From: an uncultured Bacteroidota bacterium
GTDB lineage: Bacteria; Bacteroidota; Bacteroidia; Bacteroidales; F082
Reading direction: 5' to 3'
Length of the DNA: 37,234 nucleotides
Assembly (NCBI GenBank): GCA_913009685.1
Contig: CAJVXP010000021.1
Coordinates: 1-37,234 of the forward strand
Under the pieces are notes generated by a model, which saw nothing but the letters and a program-made list of their open reading frames with translations, had not been told where the DNA came from and did no database searches. The translations under genes were made by a program, and so were the position numbers. This document shows positions 7,654-14,852 of this stretch, in pieces (within the stretch, counting starts at the first letter, position 1; every line of letters begins with the position of its first letter).

Positions 7654-8481
7654 TTACCATTTAAACCGGCTTAAATCTTTTGCAACTACCTTATCATAAT
7701 CCAACATCAACCGGCGTATCAGAGGATGTTGCACATCGAAATTCCACTGATTTAACTGCACAAGCGGCAACACCTTCGGGCTTGTACCTGTAAAAAAACA
7801 AGCGTTAAAATTCTTTATCTCCCCGGGTCTGATTTTTGTCTCCTCCACCGGAATACCATTTTCTGCTGCGAGAGAAAGCACTTTGGCCCGCGTGATCCCC
7901 GGCAAAACCAGCGATAATTCCGGCGTAAAAATTTTATTATTCCGGATAAAAAAGATGTTGGAACGGCTTCCTTCGGTTAAAAAGCCCTGTGCGTTCACAT
8001 AAACGACCTCCCAATAATGTTTTTTTTTCATAAGTGCATCAGCCTGTTCGCGCAAGCTGTGCAGGACTTTTTTCGCATTGGGATTTTCTCTTTCCGCCTG
8101 CATACTCCCCGCCACAACTCCTTCGGCATACTGCCGGGCGGAAGGATAAAAAAAAGGCATAACCCACGCCATAAATTGGTTACTGCCGGAAGGACTCCGG
8201 TGAAACAGGAATTTGATGTTGCCGATACTCATTCTGTTTTCGTCAATAAGGGCTTTCACCGACTGCCGGATAAATTTTCCGGAGAGATTCATCTGAATAT
8301 TTTCCAAAGCTGCGGAAGAAAAAATACGGTCAATATGTTCTTTCAAAAACAGAGGAATCCCCTCTTCTACCCGTAAAACCTCATAGATGCTAACTCCTTT
8401 TCCCAGAAAATACGGATTGAAATCGCATGTTGAGCGCAATTGCACATCATACACAAAATAATTCAGCAGTGCTGTTTCCAT
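7654..8481 (-). CDS. Class IV PLP aminotransferase (PabC/IlvE-like)
   Basis: A 275-residue fold-type IV pyridoxal-phosphate enzyme of the family containing branched-chain aminotransferase, D-amino-acid aminotransferase and 4-amino-4-deoxychorismate lyase. Visible marks are the N-terminal GVSIYEVLRV strand, a candidate Schiff-base lysine in NAKKVLHS (about 138), the phosphate-site EGSRSNIFFI (about 173-182), LPGITRAKVL and the late FTGTSPKVLPL. The short length and sequence style favour a PabC-type lyase, but no other folate genes are adjacent, so the reaction is not settled. A DUF2007 gene lies 48 bases upstream in the same direction and could be co-transcribed. Confidence 0.82.
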   Translation of the reverse strand: METALLNYFVYDVQLRSTCDFNPYFLGKGVSIYEVLRVEEGIPLFLKEHIDRIFSSAALENIQMNLSGKFIRQSVKALIDENRMSIGNIKFLFHRSPSGSNQFMAWVMPFFYPSARQYAEGVVAGSMQAERENPNAKKVLHSLREQADALMKKKHYWEVVYVNAQGFLTEGSRSNIFFIRNNKIFTPELSLVLPGITRAKVLSLAAENGIPVEETKIRPGEIKNFNACFFTGTSPKVLPLVQLNQWNFDVQHPLIRRLMLDYDKVVAKDLSRFKW

Positions 8482-8529
8482 AAACGAAAAACATCAGATT
8501 CTTTAAAAGAAGAATCCGGAAACGGTTAT

Positions 8530-8769
8530 CTATTTCTTATCTCTCGAAGCAAAGTAATCATCGAGTATTTTCTTTGCCTTGGCAAAATTAAAAGTCTCCA
8601 CAAAAATTTTTACGGCATCTGCGGGCGAACCCTGTGCCCATCCGGCGCTAACGCTCTCTTCAAGAGTATCTTTACGGATACAGCCGATACCGTTTTCTTT
8701 CAGCAACTCTTCAAGAAAAAGCCCTTCTACCCTTGACCCGGTATAAACCAAACTTAATTCATCAGTCAT
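8530..8769 (-). CDS. DUF2007 domain protein
   Basis: A small (79 aa) cytoplasmic protein: ELSLVYTGSRVEGLFLEELLKENGI followed by VKIFVETFNFAKAKKILDDY. This is the ferredoxin-like alpha-beta repeat of DUF2007, sometimes labelled a putative signal-transducing protein. The start could be the ATG at 8769 (MTDELSL) or four codons upstream at 8781 (MENIMTDE). A near-consensus promoter TATCTTTA on the minus strand at 8795-8802 leaves a more usual leader for 8769. The upstream reading frame extension lacks conservation features. It probably forms a unit with the class IV aminotransferase. Function is unknown. Confidence 0.72.
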   Translation of the reverse strand: MTDELSLVYTGSRVEGLFLEELLKENGIGCIRKDTLEESVSAGWAQGSPADAVKIFVETFNFAKAKKILDDYFASRDKK

Positions 8770-8845
8770 AATGTTCTCCATTTTAAATTCAAAGTAAAGA
8801 TAAGAAAAAACTTTGTTCGCTTTGCAAAAGAAAATTGTTAAGAAA

Positions 8846-8856
8846 TGTTGGTGTGC
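8846..8856 (+). repeat. Left 11-bp inverted repeat bounding the higBA cassette
   Basis: TGTTGGTGTGC here is the exact reverse complement of GCACACCAACA at 9521-9531. The pair encloses the AT-rich toxin-antitoxin genes and little else, as expected for the ends of a small inserted cassette. The statistical weight of an 11-bp match is modest. Confidence 0.5.
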
Positions 8857-8884
8857 ATTTTGGAAAAGAAAAATCAAAAAAAAC

Positions 8885-8925
8885 TTGTAATCCAAAATAA
8901 TTAGTTATCTTTGACGTTAGTAACG
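8885..8925 (+). promoter_or_regulatory. higBA promoter with overlapping palindromic operator
   Basis: TTG at 8885-8887 and TATCTTTG at 8906-8913 are separated by 18 bases and fit the Bacteroidota -33/-7 pattern. Directly downstream, CGTTAGTAACG (8915-8925) is a perfect 11-base palindrome lying over the expected transcription start. HigA-type antitoxins normally repress their own operon through such a site, so this is the likely operator. Confidence 0.55.
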
Positions 8926-8937
8926 CATTAAGAGATT

Positions 8938-9222
8938 ATGATAATTTCATTTGGAGCAAAAGAAACTGAAAAAATTTGGAATGGAGAACGAGTTAAAAAG
9001 ATTCCAATTGAAATTCAGAAAATTGGAAGAAGAAAATTAAGAATGTTAAATAACTCACAGAATTTAATGGATTTAAAAATTCCCCCTTCGAACAGGATAG
9101 AAAAGTTAAGTGGAAAACTTAATGAATTTCATAGTATTAGAATTAATGATCAATGGAGAATAATTTTTATATGGAAAAATAACAACTCACATAACGTTGA
9201 AATTTTGGACTATCATAAATAA
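8938..9222 (+). CDS. higB: HigB-like type II toxin (RelE/ParE superfamily)
   Basis: A 94-residue protein with the HigB layout: MIISFGAKETEKIWNGERV, a basic helix region KIGRRKLRMLN, the strand LSGKLNEFHSIRINDQWRI, then IIFIWKNNNSHNVEILDYH. The C-terminal arginine/tryptophan/histidine pattern is that of RelE-superfamily mRNA interferases of the plasmid-maintenance killer group, which cleave ribosome-bound mRNA. The toxin precedes the antitoxin, as is usual for hig loci. Base composition is markedly more AT-rich than flanking genes, consistent with horizontal acquisition. Confidence 0.88.
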   Translation: MIISFGAKETEKIWNGERVKKIPIEIQKIGRRKLRMLNNSQNLMDLKIPPSNRIEKLSGKLNEFHSIRINDQWRIIFIWKNNNSHNVEILDYHK

Positions 9223-9229
9223 TAATAAA

Positions 9230-9541
9230 ATGGAAAAATTAGAAAATATACATCCTGGTGAAATATTATCAGAAGAATTTTTAAAACCAATGCAAATATC
9301 TGCTTACAGACTCTCAAAAGATATTGGTATCCCTCAAACAAGAATATCACAAATTATAAAAGGGAAGAGGAGAATCACGGCAGACACAGCATTACGATTA
9401 AGTTCATATTTTGGGAATTCTGCTAAATTTTGGCTTGGATTACAAAATGATTATGACATTGAGGATGAAAGATTAAAAAAGATTGAAATATTTAGAAAAA
9501 TTAGAAATTCAAGGAAAAACGCACACCAACACGCAATGTAA
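9230..9541 (+). CDS. higA: HigA-like antitoxin (XRE-type helix-turn-helix)
   Basis: A 103-residue DNA-binding antitoxin that neutralises HigB and should repress the operon. It has the HigA opening HPGEILSEEFLKPMQIS, the helix-turn-helix YRLSKDIGIPQTRISQIIKGKRRIT (split here: helix two IGIPQTRIS, recognition helix QIIKGKRRI), and ALRLSSYFGNSAKFWLGLQNDYD. I chose the ATG at 9230, seven bases after the toxin stop, rather than the in-frame ATG at 9197 inside the toxin, because the family begins at this position. The last codons (NAHQHAM) are encoded by the right inverted repeat and the start of a palindromic region, so the C-terminus appears shaped by the cassette end. Confidence 0.88.
   Translation: MEKLENIHPGEILSEEFLKPMQISAYRLSKDIGIPQTRISQIIKGKRRITADTALRLSSYFGNSAKFWLGLQNDYDIEDERLKKIEIFRKIRNSRKNAHQHAM
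9521..9531 (-). repeat. Right 11-bp inverted repeat bounding the higBA cassette
   Basis: GCACACCAACA is the reverse complement of 8846-8856 and lies inside the last codons of higA. Confidence 0.5.
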
Positions 9542-9643
9542 AAAATTGGGCGGAAGGTGCTAAATATGAACGATATAACATTAAATATACGATGTGCTTA
9601 ATTGAAAGATCAGAGTTTCAAAATGCCCAACTTTTCATATTGC
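9533..9643. repeat. Imperfect palindrome at the end of the higBA cassette
   Basis: Two nested inverted pairs are visible: GCAAT (9533-9537) with ATTGC (9639-9643), and TTGGGC (9546-9551) with GCCCAA (9625-9630). They sit around about 70 AT-rich bases. The arrangement starts within the antitoxin stop region, which recalls the folded recombination sites of gene cassettes, but the short arms make this tentative. Confidence 0.35.
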
Positions 9644-9718
9644 CACACGATAAAGGGAAGAGGACAGACGGTAGTCAGCGCTACGCTGTCATTCAGCCGT
9701 CAAACAATTGTCAGTCTG

Positions 9719-9798
9719 TTGTGATTTATTGTAATTGGTTGTGATTCATTGTAATTGGTTGTAATTCATTGTAATTGGTTGTTATTTCATTCATCATT
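9719..9798 (+). repeat. 20-bp tandem repeat, about 3.5 copies
   Basis: Three near-identical 20-base units (9719-9738, 9739-9758, 9759-9778; pattern TTGTRATTYATTGTAATTGG) are followed by a degenerate partial unit. The region is noncoding and AT-rich. There are no spacers, so it is not a CRISPR array. Confidence 0.8.
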
Positions 9799-9989
9799 CC
9801 TTTGCGGGAGGGATGGAAGCGGATAGCCCGGAGGAAGCAGCACTATTTGAAGCTTGGCGGACAAAAGCGACAAGGGAGCTATTTGCTCCGGCTTAGCTGA
9901 AAAGGGCTGCTGGCGAGGACTATGAGCGGACAGCGCGGTGAGGTTTGCGTTGGCTTTGAGCGGAGGAACCGAGGCCGCCCAAAAAATTA
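9799..9989 (-). other. GC-rich noncoding element in the 3' flank of the EamA gene
   Basis: Between 9541 and 9990 there is no credible gene. The right part is sharply GC-richer than the AT-rich repeat beside it. Read on the minus strand it starts immediately after the EamA stop (TTTTTTGGGCGGCC) and ends with GGGCTATCCGCTTCCATCCC. It recalls GC-rich intergenic elements I have seen in other Bacteroidota genomes, but I cannot verify that here. It may be a structured 3'-UTR RNA or an interspersed repeat. Confidence 0.4.
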
Positions 9990-10886
9990 TCACGTACTGA
10001 GTTTGATAATGGCAAAGACCATGACTGCAGCGCTGATAAGCTGAACAGGCGAAAGCATGCTTCCATTCACAACATAGTCGAAGAAAATAGCAGAAACGGG
10101 AAACAGCAGTTCGCTGATGGTGGCCACAATGGCTCTGACCCTGCGTAATCCGTAATAATAAATAAAGATGGCGCCCGAACCGGTCGTCAGGCCTATCAGG
10201 ACAAAAAGCATCCAGTGCAACCGGTTGGTATGCATCACCTCGGTATATTTACCAAAAATCACCACATAAAACAGCATGATAACAGTCGTAAAGCCATACC
10301 GGAAAAAGGTAGCTGTCATAAAGTTAAAGTGGAGCAGGATTTTTTTTGAAAATACGGTGGAACTACCAAAGGAGAAAGCCGCCAGTATGGCCAGCAATGC
10401 GGCATGAAGGGTATTTTTATTGGTACTCATGCCCGGCAAATGCCAGCCAAATGTCAGAAAATAACTGGCAAAAACGGCAAGAGAAGCCCACAGCACAAAT
10501 TGTTTTTTTATCTTCTCTTTCAGAAGGATAGCCGCCAAAGTTATGGCAAATATGGGTTGCAGTTTTTGCAACAATACCACCACAGACAAATCCTTAAAAT
10601 TGACGAGAAACAGGGCTTTCACAATGGCTATTGTCCCAATTGCGCCACCAAAAACAGCAATTAAAATAAACGTAATATAATCCTGCCGGAGAAAGGTTTT
10701 AAGCTGCTTGTACTCGCTAAACATGAAAATATTCATGAGCAGAAAAGGAATGGCATGCAGCATAAAAACCACGTAACCCACATTCAGTCCCTGCAGGCGC
10801 GGCGTAAGTACCACACCATCAAATCCCCACAAAATGGCAGAAAAGCCAATGGCAGCTGTTCCTCTGATAATTTCCCTGTTACGCAA
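9990..10886 (-). CDS. EamA/DMT-superfamily permease
   Basis: A 298-residue inner-membrane protein with about ten hydrophobic helices in two EamA repeats (about 8-140 and 155-295), typical of drug/metabolite transporters. Repeat one contains FSAILWGFDGV and ends with a KLQPIFAITLAAILLKEKI segment, the conserved last pair of helices with a charged exit. Repeat two has FGSSTVFSKK and ends with SELLFPVSAIFFDYVV. The only workable start is TTG at 10886, because an in-frame TAG lies at 10893-10895 and the next methionine is within the second helix. The transported solute is unknown. Confidence 0.87.
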   Translation of the reverse strand: MRNREIIRGTAAIGFSAILWGFDGVVLTPRLQGLNVGYVVFMLHAIPFLLMNIFMFSEYKQLKTFLRQDYITFILIAVFGGAIGTIAIVKALFLVNFKDLSVVVLLQKLQPIFAITLAAILLKEKIKKQFVLWASLAVFASYFLTFGWHLPGMSTNKNTLHAALLAILAAFSFGSSTVFSKKILLHFNFMTATFFRYGFTTVIMLFYVVIFGKYTEVMHTNRLHWMLFVLIGLTTGSGAIFIYYYGLRRVRAIVATISELLFPVSAIFFDYVVNGSMLSPVQLISAAVMVFAIIKLST

Positions 10887-10968
10887 TTTTTTCTAAGATT
10901 TCAGTAGGTAAAAGTAGAAAATTTAAAACAGTCTGCTGCCGGCATCCTGCCCTGCAATACGGCCTGTC

Positions 10969-12354
10969 TTATTCACCTGTTTTTTTATTTTTTTGTAACA
11001 ACTTTTCCACTTCGCCGATACTTGCGGGTTTGGCTATAATCTTTTTGTCTTTGTCAAGCAGAAAAAAGGTCGGTGTGGAAGAGACGCCATACATTTCGGC
11101 AATAGGGCTGTCCCAGCCTTTCTGCTCTGCGATGTTTATCCAGGTATAGCCCTCTTTTCTTATTGCTTTCTCCACCGGCTTTTTACTTTCATCCACCGAA
11201 ACAGCGATAATCTGCAACTTCTCAGGATGGTCAGGATTGTAATATTTTTCCAGTTTGGGAAGTGCTGCCGTACAATGCGGACACCAACTGGCCCAAAATA
11301 CCAACAGGGTGTTACCGGATTTTACTTTGCTCAGCTGAATCTTTTTGCCCTTCAATGTTCGTGCTGCAAAATCAGGAGCTGTCTTTCCGATAGCCAATTC
11401 TGTAATCAACTGTAATTTCTTTTGCAAAGCAAGCTTTTGAGGTGAATTACCCGGAAAATCAGCGAGATGCTGATGCATGGCTATGTGCTGCAACAGATTT
11501 TGAAAACCAAAATCTTTAAAACCTTTCATAAGATAGTGCAGGCAAAACAGATACATCTTTTCATTCACCTGTGCCTTTTTTAAAATGGTATCCACCGGGG
11601 CAACAAAAGCCTTTTCCATAGCTTTCTTATCCATATTTCGATTTTGGAAAAGGGTAAGATATCCCACCAGTTTGGCAGTAAACAGGTTAGTGCGTAATAA
11701 GAGCGTATCGTTAAAATCCACATTTTTAAAATAGGTCTTTTTCTGTTCTTTATCCTGTTGTGCGGAAGGGACATTCAAATTGAGTTTTACAGGTTCGTCC
11801 ATGGCAATGAAATGAGCAGCCAGCGTTCCGGGATTGTTTTCTATCAGGTTATGAGTAACATCTGCCACCTGATTTTGGAGCTTTTCAACCTGATTTTTGA
11901 TGACCTGATAAAAGGTATCGCTTTGGGGATAATATTCAAGGACAGGTCGCAGAATATTAATTTTTAATTCATTAGCCGTTTTTACATGCAAATATTTATA
12001 ATAAATCAGGTTTTCAACTGACTGTTTTACCTGAATAATATCGCTGGCATTCATACCGGTCGCAACGAAATCGATGTTCTCCCGGTTATAAATCACGTTA
12101 AACATTTGTCCCGCAGGCGTCATAATCCGGTACATCCCCACAGGCATGTCTGCCCCCATGGTGAAGTCAAAACTTCCGGAAATATCCGTCCGTGCGGTAT
12201 CCACCATCCTTTGCGAATTGGCGAAATCCTGCAAAAGATAGACATCCGTATTACTCATCCCGGGAACAGTACCGCGGAGATGAAAAGTCTGGCCGAAAGA
12301 AATTCCGGCAATAAGAACTGCCGAAAGCAACAATACTATTTTGCGTTTTATCAT
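10969..12354 (-). CDS. DUF4369-thioredoxin-like (TlpA/ResA type) secreted protein
   Basis: A 461-residue exported thiol-disulfide protein. After the signal peptide (MIKRKIVLLLSAVLIAGISF then GQ) comes a DUF4369-like beta domain (about 20-120: FHLRGTVPGMSNTDVYLLQD), a helical middle region and a C-terminal thioredoxin/AhpC-TSA domain (about 325-455) beginning at IGKTAPDFAARTLKGK. The active-site motif WCPHC gives Cys358 and Cys361, and the cis-proline segment is VSSTPTFFLLD. The family reduces periplasmic disulfides, for example in cytochrome c maturation or in response to oxidants. I chose the ATG at 12354 rather than an upstream start 28 codons earlier because it begins the signal peptide and follows a promoter match. 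Confidence 0.85.
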   Translation of the reverse strand: MIKRKIVLLLSAVLIAGISFGQTFHLRGTVPGMSNTDVYLLQDFANSQRMVDTARTDISGSFDFTMGADMPVGMYRIMTPAGQMFNVIYNRENIDFVATGMNASDIIQVKQSVENLIYYKYLHVKTANELKINILRPVLEYYPQSDTFYQVIKNQVEKLQNQVADVTHNLIENNPGTLAAHFIAMDEPVKLNLNVPSAQQDKEQKKTYFKNVDFNDTLLLRTNLFTAKLVGYLTLFQNRNMDKKAMEKAFVAPVDTILKKAQVNEKMYLFCLHYLMKGFKDFGFQNLLQHIAMHQHLADFPGNSPQKLALQKKLQLITELAIGKTAPDFAARTLKGKKIQLSKVKSGNTLLVFWASWCPHCTAALPKLEKYYNPDHPEKLQIIAVSVDESKKPVEKAIRKEGYTWINIAEQKGWDSPIAEMYGVSSTPTFFLLDKDKKIIAKPASIGEVEKLLQKNKKTGE

Positions 12355-12373
12355 GGCTAAAAAAATTATGAGA

Positions 12374-12381
12374 CAAAAATA
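12374..12381 (-). promoter_or_regulatory. Candidate -7 promoter element of the thioredoxin-like gene
   Basis: The minus strand reads TATTTTTG, an exact TAnnTTTG match 20 bases upstream of the chosen ATG (12354). This supports that start over the longer reading frame, whose extension would overlap the promoter. Confidence 0.45.
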
Positions 12382-12563
12382 CGGCATTCTTTTATTGTAA
12401 CTGTCCCAAACCAGGCACGAAACAATATAACCACGCAAAGTTTTTTTGTTTCACCCGTTTTCCAAACAGGAGCCCACGCTATAATAGCACACTGATTATT
12501 ATCGAAGTTGTCTTTTTGTGCTTGTCTTTTGGAATTTTATTTCCGCACAAATCCAAACTTCAG

Positions 12564-12607
12564 GCCTGCCTGCGCGTAGCCTCGTTTAAAACGAGGCGAA
12601 GGCAGGC
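12564..12607. repeat. REP-like double palindrome
   Basis: Outer arms GCCTGCCT (12564-12571) and AGGCAGGC (12600-12607) enclose a near-perfect inner palindrome with nine-base arms (12579-12587 and 12589-12597), separated from the outer arms by unequal internal loops of seven and two bases. It is the only strong structure in the 321-base intergenic stretch 12355-12675. A GC-rich imperfect hairpin of about 45 bases is typical of REP elements, and a RAYT transposase gene is present at 23751-24419. Confidence 0.65.
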
Positions 12608-12648
12608 ACTTCAAACTTCAGACACTTTAGGCACTTCATTATAAACCT

Positions 12649-12656
12649 TACCTTTG
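12649..12656 (+). promoter_or_regulatory. Candidate -7 promoter element of the ScpB-like gene
   Basis: TACCTTTG is an exact TAnnTTTG match ending 19 bases before the ATG at 12676. Confidence 0.5.
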
Positions 12657-12675
12657 CCCGAACCAAATATTTGCC

Positions 12676-13455
12676 ATGAGATTTATCAAAACAGAGCAAC
12701 AGGAACAGTTGGGAGTTCTGTGGCTTGACAATGACAAAAAAAGCAATTCACTCAATCTAAAGATGATCGATGAGATGGTGGAAGCTTTTGACGAATTTGA
12801 AAAAAGCCGCACGCGGGTAGTGGTGATACGCAGTAATCCGGGTGCCGGCGTGTGGTGTGCAGGCCTGCGCATCGACCAGCTTCCCGACCCGGCCAAAGAC
12901 CCTGTTCCTTATGAATATTCCCTGGAAAAAATCCTAAAACGTATCGAAAGTTTTCCGGGTGTTGTGATAGCTATGATTGATGGCAGCGTATGGGGCGGTG
13001 GTTGCGAGCTGGTATTTTCCTGTGATATTCTGGTGGGAAGTCCGAAAGCCTCTTTTGCCATAACACCAGCCAAAATCAGTGCGCCATACAACCCGAATCA
13101 GGTGAATCGTGTGTTGCAACGCGTGGGAAGCAACATTGCCATGGAGCTGTTTTTTACCGCCGACATAATGCATGCGCCAAGAGCAGAAAAGCTGGGAATC
13201 CTGAACCATCTCGTAACAACAGAAAAACTGGAAGAACTTACGCAAACGCTGGCACGGCGCATCATAAACAATGCCCCACTCGCCATTTCGCTCATAAAAA
13301 CCCAAGTACATCAACTGGCTACACAAACCGTTGAGCAAATTACACAAGACAAAAACAACCGTGAATTTGTGGAACGTGTTTTCCTGAGCCACGATTTCAG
13401 AGAAGGGAAACAAGCCTTTCTCGAAAAAAGGAAACCTCTATTCAAGGGAAGATGA
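12676..13455 (+). CDS. Enoyl-CoA hydratase/isomerase-family protein, ScpB-like
   Basis: A 259-residue crotonase-fold acyl-CoA enzyme. Segments such as IDGSVWGGGCELVFSCDI, ITPAKISAPYN, KLGILNHLV and FLEKRKPLFKG strongly resemble E. coli methylmalonyl-CoA decarboxylase (ScpB/YgfG), which makes propionyl-CoA. The oxyanion-hole glycines (CAG at 61-63 and WGGG) and the tyrosine of APYN are kept. The histidine that follows AG in ScpB, recalled as His66, is Leu64 here, so decarboxylase activity is doubtful and another acyl-CoA lyase or hydratase reaction is possible. The gene has its own promoter match and is followed one base later by a methyltransferase-like gene. Confidence 0.8.
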   Translation: MRFIKTEQQEQLGVLWLDNDKKSNSLNLKMIDEMVEAFDEFEKSRTRVVVIRSNPGAGVWCAGLRIDQLPDPAKDPVPYEYSLEKILKRIESFPGVVIAMIDGSVWGGGCELVFSCDILVGSPKASFAITPAKISAPYNPNQVNRVLQRVGSNIAMELFFTADIMHAPRAEKLGILNHLVTTEKLEELTQTLARRIINNAPLAISLIKTQVHQLATQTVEQITQDKNNREFVERVFLSHDFREGKQAFLEKRKPLFKGR

Positions 13456-13456
13456 T

Positions 13457-14116
13457 ATGCTTCGCTTTATTCAGAAATATTTCTCCGAATGGTTTCCTGT
13501 GGAACGGATAAAGACGGATTACAACGTTCTCGAAGTCATCAGACGTGGCAATAAGCTGGTTCTCAATGCACCACATACCAACTATTCTTTCGGTAGTCTT
13601 CACGAAGTTTTCAGGAATGCGTTTCAGCAAATACATCCTGATTTTCAGGAGATTAAAAATGTTTTGATACTTGGTTTCGGGGCAGGAAGTGTCGCCCGGA
13701 TTTTGCAAAAAGAAAACCGGTGTGTCTGTCAAATTACCGGTGTGGAAGTAGATGCAGCAGTCATTGCCCTTGCCAAAAAATATTTCCGGCTTGACCGTGT
13801 AAAGAATCTTGATCTCCACATTGCTGATGCTGCTGATTTTATTTCCGTTGACGAAAACCGTTACGATTTAATTGTCATCGACCTGTTTTTAGACCATCGG
13901 ACGCCGGAAAAGTTTTTAACTGCCGGATTCCTAAAAAATCTTCAGGAGCATCTCCTGCCGCAGGGAATTATTTTGTTCAACTATTTACTTTACGATTTCG
14001 AAGCACGGAAAAAGTCCATCGAATTTGAAAAGAACTTCCGACATTTTTTTCAGCAGATACAGAAACTGACTTTCAGAAAACAGCCGAAAAGCATTATTTT
14101 TTCGGGAAGAAGATAA
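13457..14116 (+). CDS. Spermidine-synthase-like SAM-dependent methyltransferase-fold protein
   Basis: A 219-residue cytoplasmic Rossmann-fold protein. Motif I is VLILGFGAGSVARIL (about 69-83), followed by the acidic strand end ITGVEVDAAVIALAKKYF (about 98-115) and DLIVIDLFLD (about 137-146). The pattern of a GFGAGS loop followed by the VEVD site is that of the spermidine synthase/polyamine synthase superfamily, but the protein is shorter than a true spermidine synthase and lacks the usual N-terminal beta domain. It starts one base after the ScpB-like stop, so the two are almost certainly co-transcribed. The substrate is unknown. Confidence 0.72.
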   Translation: MLRFIQKYFSEWFPVERIKTDYNVLEVIRRGNKLVLNAPHTNYSFGSLHEVFRNAFQQIHPDFQEIKNVLILGFGAGSVARILQKENRCVCQITGVEVDAAVIALAKKYFRLDRVKNLDLHIADAADFISVDENRYDLIVIDLFLDHRTPEKFLTAGFLKNLQEHLLPQGIILFNYLLYDFEARKKSIEFEKNFRHFFQQIQKLTFRKQPKSIIFSGRR

Positions 14117-14128
14117 TGAAGCTGTTTT

Positions 14129-14851
14129 TCACACCCAAAAATAGTAATTTTTCACCATGTCGAGATATTGCCTCGTAAAAGAACCGTCTTCGTTACGGAT
14201 TATGAATTTTTCTGTTTCGGGAACGGCAGCAGAAGTGGCCAGCAGCAGATTTACCCGGTTGGGTTCTCTGCAGGGCATGGGGAAGATCAGCATCTGTTTA
14301 TGCAACTGCAATCCCGCTTCCGCAGCGGCTTCCAGAAACAACCTGCTTTCACGGTAAGGCAACACCACTGCAAAGTGTCCCTGCTGTTTCAGAAGCCTCT
14401 CCCCTGCTTTTGCCAGCTGCTCATAACTAAGCGTATCGCCATGCCTTGCCATTTGCCGGCTTTTTTTCTCAGGCCGCTGGTCGTTAACAAAAAACGGCGG
14501 ATTGCTAATGATCAAATCATATTTTTTTCCTGCATCGGGAACAAAATGGTTAATATCCTCATGGAAAACCTGCAGGCGGCCGGCGAAAGGAGAAAGTTTG
14601 AAATTTTCCGAAGCCTCGCAGGCAGAAGCCTCATCCAGTTCTACCGCATCCACCCGTACCGAAACTTTCCGTGCTGCCAGCAAAAGCGGAAGAATACCGC
14701 ATCCGGTTCCCACATCCAACACCTCCTTTACCCCGTCCAGCTCTGTCCAGATACCGAGCAAAACAGCATCCGTCCCTACTTTCATGGTGGAATGGTGATG
14801 CGACAGGCTGAACTGTTTGAAATGGAAAGGCCGTGTGTCGGGAGCACTCAT
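14129..14851 (-). CDS. trmN6: tRNA1(Val) (adenine37-N6)-methyltransferase
   Basis: A 240-residue SAM-dependent RNA methyltransferase that modifies A37 of tRNA-Val in E. coli (YfiC). The start FHFKQFSLSHHHSTMKVGTDAVLLG is the family signature, followed by motif I VLDVGTGCGILPLLLA (about 41-56), an acidic VELDE, and the catalytic tetrapeptide NPPF in LIISNPPFFVND (about 112-123), which marks N6-adenine methylation. The gene starts one base after the rimM stop codon and so forms a two-gene unit with it. Confidence 0.88.
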   Translation of the reverse strand: MSAPDTRPFHFKQFSLSHHHSTMKVGTDAVLLGIWTELDGVKEVLDVGTGCGILPLLLAARKVSVRVDAVELDEASACEASENFKLSPFAGRLQVFHEDINHFVPDAGKKYDLIISNPPFFVNDQRPEKKSRQMARHGDTLSYEQLAKAGERLLKQQGHFAVVLPYRESRLFLEAAAEAGLQLHKQMLIFPMPCREPNRVNLLLATSAAVPETEKFIIRNEDGSFTRQYLDMVKNYYFWV

Positions 14852-14852
14852 T

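Noticed and set aside
9719-9798. Possible CRISPR array
   Set aside because: The 20-bp units are directly adjacent without spacers and no cas gene is present. The 21-bp units at 24117-24179 likewise have no spacers.
9787-9993. 68-residue open frame on the minus strand in the GC-rich element
   Set aside because: The frame lacks a domain and its sequence resembles a noncoding repeat translated by chance. I report the DNA element instead.
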